Notes: generated by a model from the sequence alone, not told the origin. A stretch of DNA of 64,000 bases from Chitinophaga costaii (GCF_900094705.1 NZ_FMAR01000005.1:248001-312000); one strand, 5' to 3'. Shown: positions 45,960 to 55,049, counted from the stretch's first letter. A program made the numbers and translations.

Positions 45960-46077
45960 ATGTTTTTTGCAGGTGATGCTGCAAAAAATGTGCTGCATAC
46001 AATATGGGGAAATGGTTTTACATTGATCCTTGTCTTGGTTTTAAGGAAGTTTTACATTCATTTACGCGTTTTTTCCG

Positions 46078-46335
46078 GCGCGCGATGGGATTTGCTCCGC
46101 TGCCGCGGGGGCTTTCTTTTTTGCTGGTGCAAAAGTAGTGACCTGGAGTTATATAAAAGGTTTCCCAATATCTTCTGCTAACATCTTTTGTGGTAATCCG
46201 GTTTGCGCCGGGATTTGCTCCGCTGCCGCGGGGGCTTTCATTTTGCTGGTGCAAAAGTAGTAACCTGGAGTTATATAAAAGGTTTCCCAATATCTTCTGC
46301 TAACATCTTTTGTGGTAATCCGGCGCGCGCCGGGA
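46078..46335 (+). repeat. Tandem head-linker units of the repeat family
   Basis: Two head-plus-linker units stand in tandem: TTTGCTCCGC begins at 46091, 46214 and 46336, giving steps of 123 and 122 bp. Each unit has a shortened hairpin right arm (GCAAAAGTAG) and the linker ACCTGGAGTTATATAAAAGG. They lack core and tail and lead into the full copy R9. Confidence 0.85.
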
Positions 46336-46740
46336 TTTGCTCCGCTGCCGCGGGGGCCTTCTTTTTTGCTGGTGCAAAAAAGAAGCAAAAAAGCACCTGC
46401 GGCGGCGGAAAATGGCTAAAATTTACTGCGCTTCGCTACGGCAAACGAGCTTACTATTAAGCGGCGAGATTTCTATTGGGCGATTGTGCGCTTGGGCTTC
46501 TGTCCTACCCTCGGCCCGTTTGCCGCCTTACGCTCCACTGCGTAAATTTCTTAACGCCATTTTCCTAAGGCCGCTAAATTTTTTGCATACTATCATCTTT
46601 CCTCTTGCTAAATGGAAAGTCTTCGCATACCATTTTCATTATTCCTCAAATGCCATAACTCTCTGTGGTGGCTCAGATACATTTGTCCCCTTGAAGGGAC
46701 AGGGAACCTTCGCGTATATCATCCGCACTTATCATCCGCT
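46319..46740 (+). repeat. Modular intergenic repeat, copy R9
   Basis: A full plus-oriented unit without cassette: head with CCGGCGCGCGCCGG, intact CTTCTTTTTTGC hairpin, core arms at about 46409 and 46555, and a tail with CCCCTTGAAGGGAC. It forms an inverted pair with R10. Confidence 0.85.
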
Positions 46741-46979
46741 ACCATCATTTATGTACATGCAGCATGCACCAGTTGATGTATATCGATACTGCGAAAACTT
46801 ATCTTTTTGACCGTGTATAGCGTAGCACATGAGCGTAAGAAAATTCATAAGGATAAAATGACCAACATAAAAAGTATATGATAATGAGTATCTTTTTTAC
46901 TTAACTGAAGATTGTCTACTTTATCGTAGAATTAGCATTTAATCCATCCCAAAAGATAACAGCGGATGATGTGTACGAA
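46741..46979 (+). repeat. Spacer between R9 and R10, related to the R6/R7 spacer
   Basis: The plus strand here aligns with the minus strand of 20232-20350 (see R6/R7 spacer). It ends with linker-like sequence. Confidence 0.6.
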
Positions 46980-47427
46980 TGATATACGCGAAGGTCATCC
47001 CCCTTAAAAGGGGACAAATTCAGCGAAGCCACCATAGCGGTTTTTATAGCTTTGAGGAATGATGCGAATGGTATACGAAGACTTTCCATTTAGCAAGTGG
47101 AAAGTAGATCGTATGCAAAGCATTTATTGTTAGCAAGAGGAAAGCAGATCGTATGCAAAGCATTTGCGGCCTTAGGAAAATGGCGTTAAAAAATTTACGC
47201 AGTGGAGCGTTAAGCGGCATACGGGCAGAGGGTAGTACAAAAGCCCAAGCGCACAATCGCCAAATAGAAATCCAACGCTAAATAGTAAGCTTCGTTTGCC
47301 GTAGCGTAGCGCAGTAAATTTTAGCCATTTTCCGCAGCCGCCAGGTGCTTTTTTGCTTCTTTTTTGCACCAGCAAAAAAGAAGGCCCCCGCGGCAGCGGA
47401 GCAAATCCCGGCGCAAGCCGGATTACC
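46980..47427 (-). repeat. Modular intergenic repeat, copy R10 (inverted, duplicated tail)
   Basis: This inverted unit lacks the cassette. Its tail contains a 40-bp tandem duplication: TAGCAAG-type units start at 47091 and 47131. The head has the consensus hairpin and is joined to R11 by a linker. Confidence 0.85.
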
Positions 47428-47519
47428 ACAAAAGATGTTAGCGGAGAATAATGAAAAACATTTTATGTAACTCCAGGTTACTGCTTTGTCGTAGCGTTAT
47501 TATTTAATCCATCACAAAA

Positions 47520-48003
47520 GATAACAGCGATGATAAGTGCGGATGATATCCCCATGCCCTTCAAAGGGGGAATAATGCAGCGGAGCCACCATAGCGGGTT
47601 TTATGGCAGTGGAGGATTACTGCGAATGGTATACGAAGACTTTCCATTTAGCAAGTGGAAAGATGATCGTATGCAAAGCATTAGCGGCCTTAGGAAAATG
47701 GCGTTTAAAAAATTTACGCAGTGGAGCGTAAAGCGGTAAACGGGCCGAGCGTAGGACAGAAGCCCAAGCGCACAATCGCCCAATAGAAATCTCCGCCGCT
47801 TAATAGTAAGCTTCGTTTGCCGTAGCGAAGCGCAGTAAATTTTAGCCATTTTCCGCAGCCGCCAGGTGCTTTTTTATTCGGGTCATTTTTATTTTTTTAC
47901 GGGGCCTTATGAATTCGCTTACGCTCATTTGCTTCTTTTTTGCACCAGCAAAAAAGAAGGCCCCCGCGGCAGCGGAGCAAATCCCGGCGCAAGCCGGATT
48001 ACC
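47520..48003 (-). repeat. Modular intergenic repeat, copy R11 (inverted, with cassette)
   Basis: A full inverted unit with cassette at about 47876-47930. Its head and the following linker (47918-48105) repeat those of R10 (47342-47530) almost exactly, 576 bp apart. Confidence 0.85.
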
Positions 48004-48183
48004 ACAAAAGATGTTAGCGGAGAATAATGAAAAACATTTTATGTAACTCCAGGTTACTGCTTTATCGTAGCGTGATTATTTAATCCATCACAAAAGATAA
48101 CAGCGGATGATGTGTGCGGATGATATCCCCATGCCCTTCAAAGGGGGAATAATGCAGCGAAGCCACCATAGCGGGTTTTAGGA
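48004..48183 (-). repeat. Linker and tail fragment of the repeat family
   Basis: After the linker following R11, a tail block (CCTTCAAAGGGGGAATAATG) appears again without a core. It ends about 100 bp before the FecR stop codon. Confidence 0.7.
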
Positions 48184-48281
48184 CCTTAAAAGATAGCAGC
48201 GGAGGTTATGTGCGAAGGCGGCCTGCTTCAAAGAAGGACAACTGCCGTAAAAAGCATGCGTAACATTCCCTTAAAAATACA

Positions 48282-49409
48282 CTACTTAAAATGCACCACT
48301 TTATCCTTGATATAATAAGCAGGACCATTGGTATACTCCAAGTTACTCAGGTATTCCTCAATCTTATCATCCCGATGAATAACGCCATTAAACCGCATAG
48401 ACGTCACCTCCTCATTATCCAGCACCACATCTACCCCGAACCAGCGGTTCAGGATGCGGCCCAGTTCCTGCAAGGACGCGTTTTGGTAAATGTAAATGCC
48501 TTCGCGCCAGCCCAAAATTACTTTTGGATCAAACGGTTCCTGGGCGGCGGCAGCGGCGGGAGAGGCTACTAGCTGGAAGCCGGGTTTTACAGACACCGTT
48601 TGCCGGGGCAGGGCCACGTTTACGGCACCTTTCACCAGCGCCAGGCGGGTTTGACCAGAATCGTAGGTATTTACATTGAACTCCGTACCCAGCACGTGTA
48701 CGGTGCTGTGGGGCAGGTGTAAGATAAAAGGCTTGTCTGCATGGGGCGCTACTTTCACATAGGCTTCCCCGTTAATCGTCACCTCGCGGGTATTGCCGGT
48801 AAATTGCAGGGGGAAGCGGATGCTGGTGGCCGAATTGAGCCATACTTCCGAACCATCGGCGAGGTTTACCTTGTAATCTTTTCCCACGGGTACTACCAGC
48901 GTAGCCCATTGCGCGGAGGGCGGTACGTCGCTGAAACTGAGGGTATGCTGCTGGTTGTGAACTGTTACGTTATTCACCTGCACCTGGGGGCCACTGTTAG
49001 AGAGGTCTACGGTTTCGCCGTTGGCCAGGGTGAGGCGGATATGTTTGTTATTAATAGCGGCAAGGGGGGCTGTGGGTTGGGCGGTGGGCAGGCTACCGGA
49101 CGGCATAAACCGGAAATACACCAACAGCAGCACGGCGGCTGCGGCAGCGATGCTGGAGATTACCCTGATCCGGGTACGGATTTTCTTTTGCCGGCCATGG
49201 GCAAACACCCCTTCTACGGGCTGTTCCGGCAGGTGAAGGGCATGCTGGCCCCGATCGTCCTGGAAGGCTGCCTTCACTTCCTCCCGGATTGCTTGCGCGT
49301 CTGGGTGGGCGGCCAACAGGCTGTCCAAAAGTTGCCGGTTCGGCTCACTAATGGTACCCAGTTGCTCGTCAATCAGTAAATCTTCAATTTGTTGGCGGTA
49401 AGGCTCCAT
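48282..49409 (-). CDS. FecR-type anti-sigma factor (orphan pair)
   Basis: The product has 375 residues: a short cytoplasmic N-terminal region, one membrane segment (VISSIAAAAAVLLLVYF, about 83-100) and a periplasmic FecR domain (VPVGKDYKVNLADGSEVWLNSATSIRFP) with a C-terminal STN-like part (LQELGRILNRWFGVDVVLDNEEV). It should hold the sigma factor at 49451 and release it when an STN-bearing SusC signals. No SusC/SusD follows; repeat arrays occupy the downstream 2 kb. Its partner receptor is therefore elsewhere or lost. Confidence 0.92.
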   Translation of the reverse strand: MEPYRQQIEDLLIDEQLGTISEPNRQLLDSLLAAHPDAQAIREEVKAAFQDDRGQHALHLPEQPVEGVFAHGRQKKIRTRIRVISSIAAAAAVLLLVYFRFMPSGSLPTAQPTAPLAAINNKHIRLTLANGETVDLSNSGPQVQVNNVTVHNQQHTLSFSDVPPSAQWATLVVPVGKDYKVNLADGSEVWLNSATSIRFPLQFTGNTREVTINGEAYVKVAPHADKPFILHLPHSTVHVLGTEFNVNTYDSGQTRLALVKGAVNVALPRQTVSVKPGFQLVASPAAAAAQEPFDPKVILGWREGIYIYQNASLQELGRILNRWFGVDVVLDNEEVTSMRFNGVIHRDDKIEEYLSNLEYTNGPAYYIKDKVVHFK

Positions 49410-49450
49410 ATCAATAACTATACAAAAAAAGTGGCGATAAGTAACACGCG

Positions 49451-50008
49451 CTATTTGTTAATGTTACTTAATTTTTCGCGCACCACTTTCAGGGCACGAC
49501 TGACCTGATTTTTAACGGTGCCGAGACTGATGTTCATTTCATCGGCAATTTCCTTTTGTGATTTGTTTTCCAGGTAGGAAAGTTCAAAGGCCCGCCGGGC
49601 GGCAGGGGCCGGGATGTCGGCAATAGCGGAACGGATCTGGGCTGCCAGTTCAGACAGTTCTATACCAGGTCGCTGCGTTTCCGTGCTGTCTTTCACATAT
49701 TTATAATTATGCTTGGTACGCTGCAATAATTTTGCGCGTTTCAGGCGGTTGGTAGATTTATTCCGGGTAATGGTAAGGATGTAAGGCTGAAAGGGACGGT
49801 CCGGGTCTATATCGCGCCTTTTTTCCCAGATAGTCCAGAATACATCCTGCATTAAGTCGTGCGCTTCCGTTTCGTCGCGCAGCAGAAAGTAGGCGGTCGC
49901 ATAGACCTTTTGCTGATAACGCTTGTATAACAGCGAAAATGCCGCTTCGTTATGCCCCGCTACCGCCTCCAGTATTTGTGAATCATCCAGCAGATCCAGA
50001 TTCAACAT
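49451..50008 (-). CDS. ECF RNA polymerase sigma factor
   Basis: The product has 185 residues. Sigma region 2 is visible (FSLLYKRYQQKVYATAYFLL, LMQDVFWTIWEKR) and region 4 (RRAFELSYLENKSQKEIADEMNISLGTVKNQVSRALKVV). It reads as a typical Bacteroidota FecI-like factor working with the FecR encoded 41 bp downstream. Confidence 0.93.
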   Translation of the reverse strand: MLNLDLLDDSQILEAVAGHNEAAFSLLYKRYQQKVYATAYFLLRDETEAHDLMQDVFWTIWEKRRDIDPDRPFQPYILTITRNKSTNRLKRAKLLQRTKHNYKYVKDSTETQRPGIELSELAAQIRSAIADIPAPAARRAFELSYLENKSQKEIADEMNISLGTVKNQVSRALKVVREKLSNINK

Positions 50009-50584
50009 AATGGAAAATATTAATATGACAATCTGTGTGTACAGGTGCTGTTTTTAGCATCCCGGTTTAGCAAAATAAGCAATTAGGGAAATCGCTTGGC
50101 ATCATTTTGTAGTGTTTGCTTGTGTAATTAGATCCATTTCTACGCTCAAGATAATAAAGTTCATCCTGCTTTCAGGAGAAAAAAAAACCGTTAACCGGGA
50201 GTTAACTTTTAGGCAAGGCTTGTTGATAACCGCAGTTTAGTATGATCCATTTTATATCAATATGCCCTTGCAGTGCTTGCAATCTGTTGGTGGCAGTCAT
50301 GCTATTGTTTATGTACGGTAATAACATGCCAGTGGATTGGGGCTACCTAGAAAGAAGTTAGGCCTTTTCGGAGGAGGCAACCTGATCTTTGGAAAATAAA
50401 GGCCGCTTTTCTGCCAACAAGCCTGAATTCATGTCCTATCACAAAAATTTGTACTGCGGCGATCCCCGAATGTCTAAAAATATAAATGCAGAAAATGATC
50501 TGGCAAGCAATCAAAAATGAAAAAGGCCATCCTAAACCATAGGATCAACCTTAAGAAACTGCATAATTAAGGGCAATTAGATAA
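50009..50584. other. Intergenic region between the sigma and MerR genes
   Basis: These 576 bp carry no supportable gene, repeat or terminator with a clear stem and T-run. The sigma factor promoter should lie in the first 150 bp. Confidence 0.4.
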
Positions 50585-50914
50585 TCAGGAAGATTGATTT
50601 TTGAGCCTTTGAAAAACCTCTTCCACCTTAGCGCAACGCTCAACCACTTTTTTAGCGGCCGTTTCCAGCGTGAACCCCTCATCCAACAACTCTTTGATAA
50701 GCACGATGCGCTTGATATTCAGGTAATCGTATTGGCGATAAGTGGCCGTTTTGTCTACCGGCTCAATATACCCTTTTTCATCCCAGTAGCGGATTTTGCG
50801 TTGCGGGACACCTGTAATATTGGCAACTTCACCGATCGCTACAATAACGGATACTAGGAAATTAACATCCGTCAGGATGTTCATATCAGCAGTATTTATT
50901 TTTTTTTCTCCCAT
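50585..50914 (-). CDS. MerR-family transcriptional regulator
   Basis: The product has 109 residues: an N-terminal extension of about 25 residues, then the winged HTH (IGEVANITGVPQRKIRYWDEKGYIEPV, YRQYDYLNIKRIVLIKELLDEGFTLETAAKKV). The short C terminus has no metal-binding Cys cluster, so it probably senses an organic ligand or acts as a simple repressor/activator. It is divergent from the MFS exporter at 51010, and the gap holds four operator-like palindromes, so it very likely controls that gene and itself. Confidence 0.92.
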   Translation of the reverse strand: MGEKKINTADMNILTDVNFLVSVIVAIGEVANITGVPQRKIRYWDEKGYIEPVDKTATYRQYDYLNIKRIVLIKELLDEGFTLETAAKKVVERCAKVEEVFQRLKNQSS

Positions 50915-50922
50915 AACATAAA

Positions 50923-51010
50923 TTGTAATTACATGACAATGATTGTAACTAAATTACAATAACTAGTTTAACTTTGTCACGAAGTTACAAACATTATAAT
51001 TAAGCTACAA
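50923..51010. promoter_or_regulatory. Four phased operator-like palindromes with MFS promoter box
   Basis: Four sites fit TTGTAA-N5-TTACAA: 50923-50939 (TTGTAA..TGACAA), 50943-50959 (perfect), 50974-50990 (TTGTCA..TTACAA) and 50994-51010 (TTATAA..CTACAA). Their starts are 20, 31 and 20 bp apart, about 2, 3 and 2 helical turns. A perfect -7 box TAACTTTG lies at 50969-50976. TTG at 50943-50945 could be its -33 element with a 23-bp spacer, longer than usual, and site 2 fills that spacer, as MerR operators do. Confidence 0.75.
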
Positions 51011-52569
51011 TGGAAACAGGTTTTAGAAAATGGATAATTGTTGTCACGATCATCACTTCCACTATCATCGAACTTATAGACACGACCATCGTTAATGTAT
51101 CGATTAATACTATGAGCGGAAACCTTGGCGCATCACTGGAAGATACTGCATGGGTGATTACTTCTTATGCGATCGCGAATGTGATCATTATTCCGATGAC
51201 CAGTTTCCTGGCGGAAAAAATAGGCCGAAAGCAGTACTATATTGGTTCTATTTTGCTGTTTACTATCGCCTCTGCGCTTTGCGGATGCTCTGGCAACCTT
51301 TGGGAACTGGTGGCTTTCCGGTTTCTGCAAGGCATAGGCGGGGGCGCACTGCTATCGACCTCCCAGGCTATCCTTTTTGAAACATTTCCTCCAAAAGAAC
51401 GGGGCCTTGCCAGTGGCATATTCAGTCTGGGCGTAATCATAGGCCCCTCCATCGGACCGGTTATGGGCGGCTATATTGTTGACAACATGAGCTGGCAATG
51501 GATATTCTATGTCAATATTCCCATTGGACTGATGGCGGCACTCCTTTCCTTCCTATATCTCCGCCCCACAAATGCATCCACAGACAACAGATCGATAGAC
51601 TGGTTCGGGATATTTTTGCTGGCAGTAGGCGTCGGTGCACTGCAGATTGTTTTGGAGCGTGGTGAAACGGATGATTGGTTTGCTGCTACCTATATTATCG
51701 TATTGACTGTTCTGGCCGGCTTCGCACTTGCGCTATTGATCTGGTGGGAACTGCGCATTGAATTTCCGGTTATTAACCTGCGGGTGTTGAAAAGCGCAAC
51801 GTTATCTCTTTCCGCCATCATGACCTTTGTGCTCGGCTTCGGTCTATTTAGCGCGGTCTTCGTATTCCCTTTATACGCGCAGCGCATCATTGGTTATTCA
51901 GCCTTTCAAACAGGCACCATGTTGCTGCCAGGGACATTAATGGCTGCGGTGATCTCTCCATTCTTGGGTAAAATATTGCAGAGCGGCATCCGGCCACAGT
52001 TTCTAATTATTACCGGCTTCCTGTTCTCGGCTGTCTTTGGATTTTTAATGTCCAAATCGAACTTGGAGACTGGCAGCGCTTATTTTTTTATTCCATTAGT
52101 GTTTCGCGGTTTGGGTGCAGCGCTCTTGATCGTTCCGCTTACGGCACTTGCTGTTTCTGAACTGAAGCCGCAGGATATTCCTCAGGGTGCCGCGCTTAAT
52201 AACATGATGCGCCAAATGGGCGGATCTTTCGGCATTGCGCTGATCAACACTTACATTGCTAACCGGGCAGCGAATAACCGCACGGCATTGATTACCCATG
52301 TAACAGCTAGCGACCTTGCAACGCAACAGCGCATACACGGGATTGTCAGCAATATGATGGCGCATGGTGCCAGTTATCTGAAGGCCATGCAACAATCCAT
52401 GGCTGCCCTGGAAAATACGGTTGTCCGGCAAACCTACCTAATGAGTTATATGGATGCTTTTCTGCTGCTAGCAATCACGAACGCCTGCTGTATTCCGCTC
52501 GTGATCATTACTATCAAAAAACGCAAAACAGGCGAAGTGCAAAAACCGGTTGTCGTATCGGATCATTAA
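51010..52569 (+). CDS. DHA2-family (EmrB-type) multidrug exporter, 14-TM MFS
   Basis: The product has 519 residues. Fourteen hydrophobic segments can be traced. Motif A-like AEKIGRKQYY follows segment 2, and motif C is in GVIIGPSIGPVMGGYIV. The start WIIVVTIITSTIIELIDTTIVNVSI is the typical DHA2 signature with the Asp-Thr pair in helix 1. It exports drugs with proton antiport in the inner membrane. No EmrA-like adaptor gene is adjacent. Regulation by the divergent MerR protein is inferred from the shared operator region, whose last site overlaps its start codon. Confidence 0.95.
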   Translation: METGFRKWIIVVTIITSTIIELIDTTIVNVSINTMSGNLGASLEDTAWVITSYAIANVIIIPMTSFLAEKIGRKQYYIGSILLFTIASALCGCSGNLWELVAFRFLQGIGGGALLSTSQAILFETFPPKERGLASGIFSLGVIIGPSIGPVMGGYIVDNMSWQWIFYVNIPIGLMAALLSFLYLRPTNASTDNRSIDWFGIFLLAVGVGALQIVLERGETDDWFAATYIIVLTVLAGFALALLIWWELRIEFPVINLRVLKSATLSLSAIMTFVLGFGLFSAVFVFPLYAQRIIGYSAFQTGTMLLPGTLMAAVISPFLGKILQSGIRPQFLIITGFLFSAVFGFLMSKSNLETGSAYFFIPLVFRGLGAALLIVPLTALAVSELKPQDIPQGAALNNMMRQMGGSFGIALINTYIANRAANNRTALITHVTASDLATQQRIHGIVSNMMAHGASYLKAMQQSMAALENTVVRQTYLMSYMDAFLLLAITNACCIPLVIITIKKRKTGEVQKPVVVSDH

Positions 52570-52872
52570 ATATTTTATACTATCCGGAATGAATTACCCG
52601 AAACTTGACATTATTAAGCTGTATACATTAGCATAATTCTATGGAATTTCTATGTGATTATTTTTGAGTTTAAAAGGGTACTGCAATTTGATTTTAAATA
52701 TTTTATGATCGCTTATAAATTAGCCGTAATGGATCGGGGAGTCATGGGAAATGGTGAATTTACCGGGTATGCTTTAAAGCGTACCACGGGGGTAATACTC
52801 GGCTATATTAACTCTTAATAGCGCGCTGGCTAAACAAGGCATTTCACCGCACTAATGAAGCCAGCGTTTTGT
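52570..52872. other. Intergenic region after the MFS gene with a weak terminator
   Basis: CGCTGGCT (52824-52831) pairs with AGCCAGCG (52859-52866) around a 27-nt loop, followed by TTTTGTTTATTTA. It may end the MFS transcript. Nothing else is seen. Confidence 0.4.
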
Positions 52873-53889
52873 TTATTTATAGATGTATACCTCAATCTTG
52901 CCATCCTGCGTAATAGCGCCCCGGTACATGCCTTCGGTATTGAAGGGCATGGCCATATGCCCTTGCTTATCCAGCGCAATGAGCCCGCCATCGCCGCCCA
53001 GGGTTCCTACCTTACGAATCACCGACTGCCCGGCGGCCGCTACGCCCAGGCCCTTGTATTCCATTTGCGCGCTCAGGTCGTAGGCTACTACGTTGCGGAT
53101 ATAAAATTCGCCCCAGCCGGTGCAGGATACGGCCACGGTGTTATTATTGGCATATGTGCCGGCGCCAATGATGGGTGAATCGCCCACGCGGCCATATTTT
53201 TTGTCCGTCATGCCGCCGGTGCTGGTGGCGGCGGCCAGGTTGCCCGCGTGATCCAGGGCTACGGCGCCCACAGTGCCAAATTTATAATCCCGGTTGCGGA
53301 TGCCCAGTTTGTCGTTCAGCGCATGTGCCTGGGTTGCTTTGATGGAATCGTCGTGCAGGGCTTCCTGCAATTGCTTCCAGCGCTCTTCGGTGCGGAAGTA
53401 GGCGGGGTCTACTATTTCCAGGCCAGCTTCTTTGGCAAATTGTTCTGCACCGGGGCCAGTGAGCAGTACATGTTCCGATTTTTCCATCACGGCACGGGCC
53501 GCACTTACCGGGTTTTTAATATTAGTAACGCCGGCCACGGCACCCGCTTGCAGAGTTTTACCGTTCATGATGGCGGCGTCCATTTCGTTGCGTCCATCGT
53601 GGGTGAATACAGAGCCTTTGCCGGCGTTGAACAGCGGGTTATCTTCCAACATTTTCACCGCCGCTTCCACGGCATCCAGGCTGCTATGGCCGCTTTTCAA
53701 CAGGTTGTATCCCGTTTGTAAAGCCAGGGTAAGGGCGGCCTTATAAGCGGCTTCCTTTTCCGGCGTCATGTTTTTTTGCAGGATGGTGCCGGCCCCGCCA
53801 TGTATCACCATGGCATAGCGTTTCTCCTGCGCGCGCACGGCGGTAGCCGGGAGCAGTAGTAAGTTTATCCAAATGAAAATACGCTTCAT
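52873..53889 (-). CDS. Exported isoaspartyl peptidase / L-asparaginase (Ntn-hydrolase, family T2)
   Basis: The product has 338 residues. The signal peptide is MKRIFIWINLLLLPATAVRAQ. HGGAG at 30-34 starts the fold, and the autocleavage site is Gly-Thr at 205-206 (KFGTVGAVALD), with T206 the nucleophile of the beta subunit. STGG (223-226) and GRVGDSPIIGAGTYAN are the substrate-binding motifs. The enzyme cleaves beta-Asp-X dipeptides and asparagine. It lies 7 bp downstream of the cyanophycinase gene; such a pair can turn cyanophycin into beta-Asp-Arg and then free Asp and Arg. It is the last gene of the putative uptake locus. Confidence 0.92.
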   Translation of the reverse strand: MKRIFIWINLLLLPATAVRAQEKRYAMVIHGGAGTILQKNMTPEKEAAYKAALTLALQTGYNLLKSGHSSLDAVEAAVKMLEDNPLFNAGKGSVFTHDGRNEMDAAIMNGKTLQAGAVAGVTNIKNPVSAARAVMEKSEHVLLTGPGAEQFAKEAGLEIVDPAYFRTEERWKQLQEALHDDSIKATQAHALNDKLGIRNRDYKFGTVGAVALDHAGNLAAATSTGGMTDKKYGRVGDSPIIGAGTYANNNTVAVSCTGWGEFYIRNVVAYDLSAQMEYKGLGVAAAGQSVIRKVGTLGGDGGLIALDKQGHMAMPFNTEGMYRGAITQDGKIEVYIYK

Positions 53890-53896
53890 AGTGGTG

Positions 53897-54901
53897 CTAA
53901 TTTTTTAACTGTGTATGCAATATCCCATCTTTTACCCACCACCAGTACCACTGGCCGCCCCGGGCCTGGTTTTCCCGGAAGTTTGCTACGCTGAAATGCC
54001 CATGGCCGGTGGGACTGGCCTGTATTTCATATACTTTCAGCGCATGCTGGTGCTGCTCCCATTGCAGGGGTTGTCCTGGCTGGCAGCGCTCGGGGGCCTT
54101 GCGGGCATCGGTAAGGATAAAGTAGGCCTTGTTCTCCCCTATCACGGTAGCCTGTCCTTTTTCGTCGATACATACCGCCGTTCTTTCATCGGGCGCTATG
54201 CCGTAGGGGAATACCTGCCAATCGGTAATAATGCGGCTCAGGAAGGTAACGTGCCTCCCCGCGCGTTTGCGCGTTACATAATGCTGATCGGTGAGTACGT
54301 TGGATAAAAACGGCGGATGCAGGAAATCATTTTGATGAAGGGTAACGCTGCTATCAAACGGGTTGTTTAATACTTTGGCCGATACGGCGCTGATATCGCC
54401 GCTGTAAAAGAAACCGCTTAGCGATGCGCAGCCGGCGCTGGTACCGCCTACCGGCACCTGTTTTACGTTCATCAGGTAATCGATGGCCGCGCTGGTTTTA
54501 GTATTTTTCCAATAGCGGTAATAGTTAGACTGATCGCCGCCGGCAATAAACAGCATTTCCGCGTTGCGGATAATGCGGGCCACGGTATCATTATCTGCCA
54601 GTGCGCGGCTGTTGATCACCAAGGTTTCTACGGAATTTACTTTCCCTACGCTATCGATGTCGTAGTTATAACTATCGTTGCCGGTGGCGCGCAGTACTAC
54701 TACATCGCCACCACCGCTGCGTTGCAGCATCCATTGGAATGCACCCCGCACGTTGCCCCCGCCACCTATCAGTGCCAGCCCGCCCCGGGTGGGCGTTTGC
54801 ACATCGGCGGTATCGCCCAGCACCCCTACTGAAGCAGGTCTGCGCTGGGCCACAATGGGTAATGAAATAAGTATTGCAAAACTGATAAGCAGGCATTTCA
54901 T
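53897..54901 (-). CDS. Exported cyanophycinase-like peptidase (family S51)
   Basis: The product has 334 residues. The signal peptide ends at IVAQ (about 19). GGDQ (121-124) and GGTSAGCASLSG with nucleophile S155 are the class I glutamine-amidotransferase-like motifs of S51 cyanophycinases. The family hydrolyses cyanophycin, a polymer of Asp with Arg side chains, to beta-Asp-Arg dipeptides. Export means it would act in the periplasm or outside. SusD and SusC lie directly upstream, and the isoaspartyl peptidase directly downstream, supporting this substrate. Other isoaspartyl peptides are possible. Confidence 0.9.
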   Translation of the reverse strand: MKCLLISFAILISLPIVAQRRPASVGVLGDTADVQTPTRGGLALIGGGGNVRGAFQWMLQRSGGGDVVVLRATGNDSYNYDIDSVGKVNSVETLVINSRALADNDTVARIIRNAEMLFIAGGDQSNYYRYWKNTKTSAAIDYLMNVKQVPVGGTSAGCASLSGFFYSGDISAVSAKVLNNPFDSSVTLHQNDFLHPPFLSNVLTDQHYVTRKRAGRHVTFLSRIITDWQVFPYGIAPDERTAVCIDEKGQATVIGENKAYFILTDARKAPERCQPGQPLQWEQHQHALKVYEIQASPTGHGHFSVANFRENQARGGQWYWWWVKDGILHTQLKN

Positions 54902-55049
54902 GGTTTGTTATTTTTTGACGACGTATCCCGTACTATGCAAGCGGCGGTATGCTATGAAAGTATGTTGATCATTACAGCAATTACAGCAGTGGATAACTGG
55001 CATTGGTTACGCCTGCATTGCATAGCAGGTAATACATCTTTCCGTTGCA

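Noticed and set aside
46078..46380. CRISPR array
   Set aside because: Units of 122-123 bp repeat along their whole length with no unique spacers.
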